7,270 nucleotides of DNA from an uncultured bacterium (GTDB lineage: Bacteria > Verrucomicrobiota > Lentisphaeria > Oligosphaerales > Oligosphaeraceae). The notes below the pieces were generated by a model that made no database searches, was not told the origin of the DNA, and worked only from the letters and a program-made list of their open reading frames with translations. A program made the position numbers and the translations under genes. Below are positions 5,550-7,270 of the stretch, piece after piece (position 1 is the stretch's first letter; every line of letters begins with the position of its first letter). The stretch covers positions 1 through 7,270 of the forward strand of contig CACZQQ010000473.1 in the NCBI GenBank assembly GCA_902783355.1, given 5' to 3'.

Positions 5550-6661
5550 GGTTGTGGGGCCGATGGCGGCAGCTTGGCGGCCAGCAGGCGCGCGGTTTCG
5601 GCGGGGTCCATGCCTTCGGCGCATGGGAAGCCGGCGCGCGGGCAGTGCCGCTTGAAGCAGGGGGATTGGGGGCAGGTGGAACGAATGACGGCATGGCGGC
5701 CGGGCGGGCCGTAGGGGCCGGTGAGGCGGTCGTCGGTGGCGCCGAAGAAGGCGACGCAGGGGACGTGGAGGGCGGCGGCGATGTGCATGGGGCCGCTGTC
5801 GTTGGTCAGGAGCGCTTGGGAGGAGGCCAGGAGGGCGGTCATCTCCGCGATGGTGGTCTGCCCCGCCAGGTTGCGCAAGGCCCTCTGCGTCGTCTCGCCG
5901 CAGAGGGCGGCGACCCGCGCGGCGCGTTCCGCGTCCTCGCCAGGCGCCCCCAGCAGCCAGAGCCGCGCATCGGGCCGCAGCGTGGCGAAGCGGTCCAGGA
6001 CGGCGGCGAAGAAGGCGGGCGGCCACGACTTGCTTTCCCAGCGGGAGGAGGCCGCGACCGCCACGAGCGGCCCCGCGCCTTCCAGGCCGCAGGCCGCCAG
6101 TTTCGCCTGCGCGCTTTCGCGCCAGCCGTCAGGCAGCGTGGGCGGCGCGTCCGGCGCCTCCGCGGGCGCCTTCAGGTTTAGCAGCGCCATGGCCTGCCGC
6201 ATGAGATGGAGGTTCTTCTCGGCGGCGTGCGCATGGCGCAGTTCCGGCGGCAGGGCCACCTTGTGGGTGTAGAAGAAGGGCGCGCCTTCGCGGGCGTGGG
6301 CGAAGCCGATGCGCAGCGGCGTGCGCGCCATGCGGCTCATCAGGCCGCTGCGCAGGAGCCCCTGGAAGTCGACGACCGCATCGTAGGCCTCGCGGCGCAA
6401 AGAGCGCCAGAGGCCGCCCAGGCAGCCCAGGCGGAATGAATGTAATTTATTGCGCGGGAATATGATAAGTTGTCCAAGTCCGCCCGGGCACATGGCGGCG
6501 GTCTGGGCAAGGCTGTCCGCCGCCACCCAGTCGACGACGGCGTCGGGGGCGGCCTGCTTCAGGAGGGCCACCGCAGGGAAGGTGTGCACGATGTCCCCCA
6601 GGCTGCTGGGCTTCACGACCAGGATGCGCAGGGGCGGGGCGATATCGGCTCTCCTGTCCAA
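5546..6661 (-). CDS. Lipopolysaccharide heptosyltransferase, glycosyltransferase family 9
   Basis: The product has 371 residues with the two-domain GT-B plan of GT9. Residues 12-30 hold RILVVKPSSLGDIVHTFPA, the N-terminal strand and glycine loop of WaaC/WaaF enzymes. VDFQGLLRSGL (97-107) is another family block. The C-terminal domain has SSRWESKSWP (205-214) and TNDSGPMHIAAAL (286-298), the ADP-heptose-binding region. A Cys cluster (330, 335, 340, 347; CPQSPCFKRHCP) resembles that of WaaF. These enzymes move heptose from ADP-heptose to the inner core of LPS at the cytoplasmic membrane face. Features of WaaC and WaaF are mixed, so no symbol is given. The longest start is TTG at 6661, 3 bases after the metallophosphoesterase stop. 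No ATG or GTG occurs between it and the first conserved strand, so the exact start is uncertain; see the findings. The stop overlaps the YihY start. Confidence 0.9.
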   Translation of the reverse strand: MDRRADIAPPLRILVVKPSSLGDIVHTFPAVALLKQAAPDAVVDWVAADSLAQTAAMCPGGLGQLIIFPRNKLHSFRLGCLGGLWRSLRREAYDAVVDFQGLLRSGLMSRMARTPLRIGFAHAREGAPFFYTHKVALPPELRHAHAAEKNLHLMRQAMALLNLKAPAEAPDAPPTLPDGWRESAQAKLAACGLEGAGPLVAVAASSRWESKSWPPAFFAAVLDRFATLRPDARLWLLGAPGEDAERAARVAALCGETTQRALRNLAGQTTIAEMTALLASSQALLTNDSGPMHIAAALHVPCVAFFGATDDRLTGPYGPPGRHAVIRSTCPQSPCFKRHCPRAGFPCAEGMDPAETARLLAAKLPPSAPQP

Positions 6662-6664
6662 GGG

Positions 6665-7270
6665 CTACTGCCCCACCGCGAGGCGTTCGGCGCACCGCAG
6701 CGGCAGTCCCGCCGCGATGATCTTCTGCTGGGCGGTCTCCACATCGTATTCCACGCGATGCAGCTGGATGGTTCCGCTCTCCACCTCGTAGGTGGCGAAG
6801 GCGGCGCGGGGGTCGCGGTCGCGCGGCTGCCCCACGCTGCCCACGTTGACAAGATACTTGTGGTTGGGCACGGTCTTGATGGTGCTGTAGACCCCGCCAG
6901 TCACGTCGGAGAGATACTTTTCGAAGGCGAGGGGGGTATGGGTGTGCCCGAAGAAGCAGACCGGCATCCACTGGTACTGGAAGGCGTCGGCGGCGGTGTA
7001 GCGGTCGAAGACGTAGCCCCACATGGTGGGGTTGTCCAGCGTGGCGTGCACGACCGTGAAGCGGGCCGGCGGCGACTGCAGGTAGACGTCGTACTTGTAG
7101 GGGAGGGCGCTCAGCCACTTGAGCTCCTCTTTGGAGAGGTGCTGGCGCGTCCAGCAGACCGCGGCGGCCGCCTGCGGGTTGAAGTTGGTCAGCGGGTCGT
7201 TGTTGCTCACGTAGGCGTCGTGGTTGCCCTTGACCACCGTGATGAGGTCGAGGCTGCGCACAATCTCCAT
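6665..7270 (-). CDS. Metallophosphoesterase (calcineurin-like), C-terminal part; 5' end outside window
   Basis: The visible 201 codons contain the later metal-binding motifs of the calcineurin-like phosphoesterase fold: V-K-G-N-H-D at 13-18, a His in VVHAT (His75) and FGHTHTP at 107-113, followed by VGSVGQPRDRDPRAAFATYE (143-162), typical of the YfcE/ApaH-like bacterial group. The first motifs of the fold (DxH and GDxxD) precede GNHD and are missing, so the Met at the window edge is an internal residue and the gene continues beyond 7270. Members hydrolyse phosphoesters with two metal ions; substrates range from nucleotides to phosphoproteins, and none can be assigned here. The gene ends 3 bases before the heptosyltransferase start, so the two are probably co-transcribed, but a role in LPS synthesis is only suggested by position. 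Confidence 0.88.
   Translation of the reverse strand: MEIVRSLDLITVVKGNHDAYVSNNDPLTNFNPQAAAAVCWTRQHLSKEELKWLSALPYKYDVYLQSPPARFTVVHATLDNPTMWGYVFDRYTAADAFQYQWMPVCFFGHTHTPLAFEKYLSDVTGGVYSTIKTVPNHKYLVNVGSVGQPRDRDPRAAFATYEVESGTIQLHRVEYDVETAQQKIIAAGLPLRCAERLAVGQ

Noticed and set aside
3993..5714. Long plus-strand open frame (573 codons)
   Set aside because: It lies opposite the YihY gene, whose conserved membrane motifs prove the minus strand; composition is Gly/Asp/Glu/Arg-rich and typical of a shadow frame.
5550..6026. Upstream extension of the YihY open frame
   Set aside because: It lies wholly inside the heptosyltransferase gene and is Arg/Pro-rich; the family-like sequence starts at the ATG at 5549.

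Overview
The window carries eight genes, all on the minus strand and almost without gaps. Reading in the direction of transcription (from position 7270 down to 1) they are: a metallophosphoesterase (5' end outside the window), a GT9 lipopolysaccharide heptosyltransferase, a YihY/BrkB-type inner-membrane protein, an O-antigen-ligase-like polytopic membrane protein, a FabF-type ketosynthase, an acyl carrier protein, a PlsC-type acyltransferase, and the first 102 codons of a PaaK-like adenylate-forming ligase (3' end outside the window). No tRNA, rRNA, mobile element, CRISPR array or long repeat was seen. The base composition is high in G+C throughout, apart from two short A/T-rich gaps.

A heptosyltransferase and an O-antigen-ligase-like protein point to a Gram-negative (diderm) bacterium that makes lipopolysaccharide with a heptose-containing core. 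Most starts lack a clear Shine-Dalgarno sequence; the ketosynthase is the exception. This would fit a lineage that uses Shine-Dalgarno signals sparingly, but I cannot name the phylum from this sequence.

Region 2686-7270 looks like one transcription unit for envelope polysaccharide work. Metallophosphoesterase and heptosyltransferase are 3 bases apart. Heptosyltransferase/YihY and YihY/ligase-like genes each share an ATGA stop-start overlap. The heptosyltransferase would add heptose to the core on the cytoplasmic face, and the ligase-like protein would join or polymerise glycan on the periplasmic face. YihY sits between them with no assigned role.

Region 1-2613 starts after a 72-base A/T-rich gap and holds a compact acyl-chain module: ketosynthase, its own ACP, a membrane acyltransferase and an adenylate-forming ligase. 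The likely logic is activation of a carboxylic acid by the ligase, loading on the ACP, condensation by the ketosynthase, and transfer by the acyltransferase to a membrane acceptor. This combination is known from aryl-polyene and flexirubin-type gene clusters, but the diagnostic partners (ketoreductase, dehydratase, ammonia-lyase, exporter) would lie outside the window. The product therefore stays open. This module, next to LPS assembly genes, is the most interesting part of the window.
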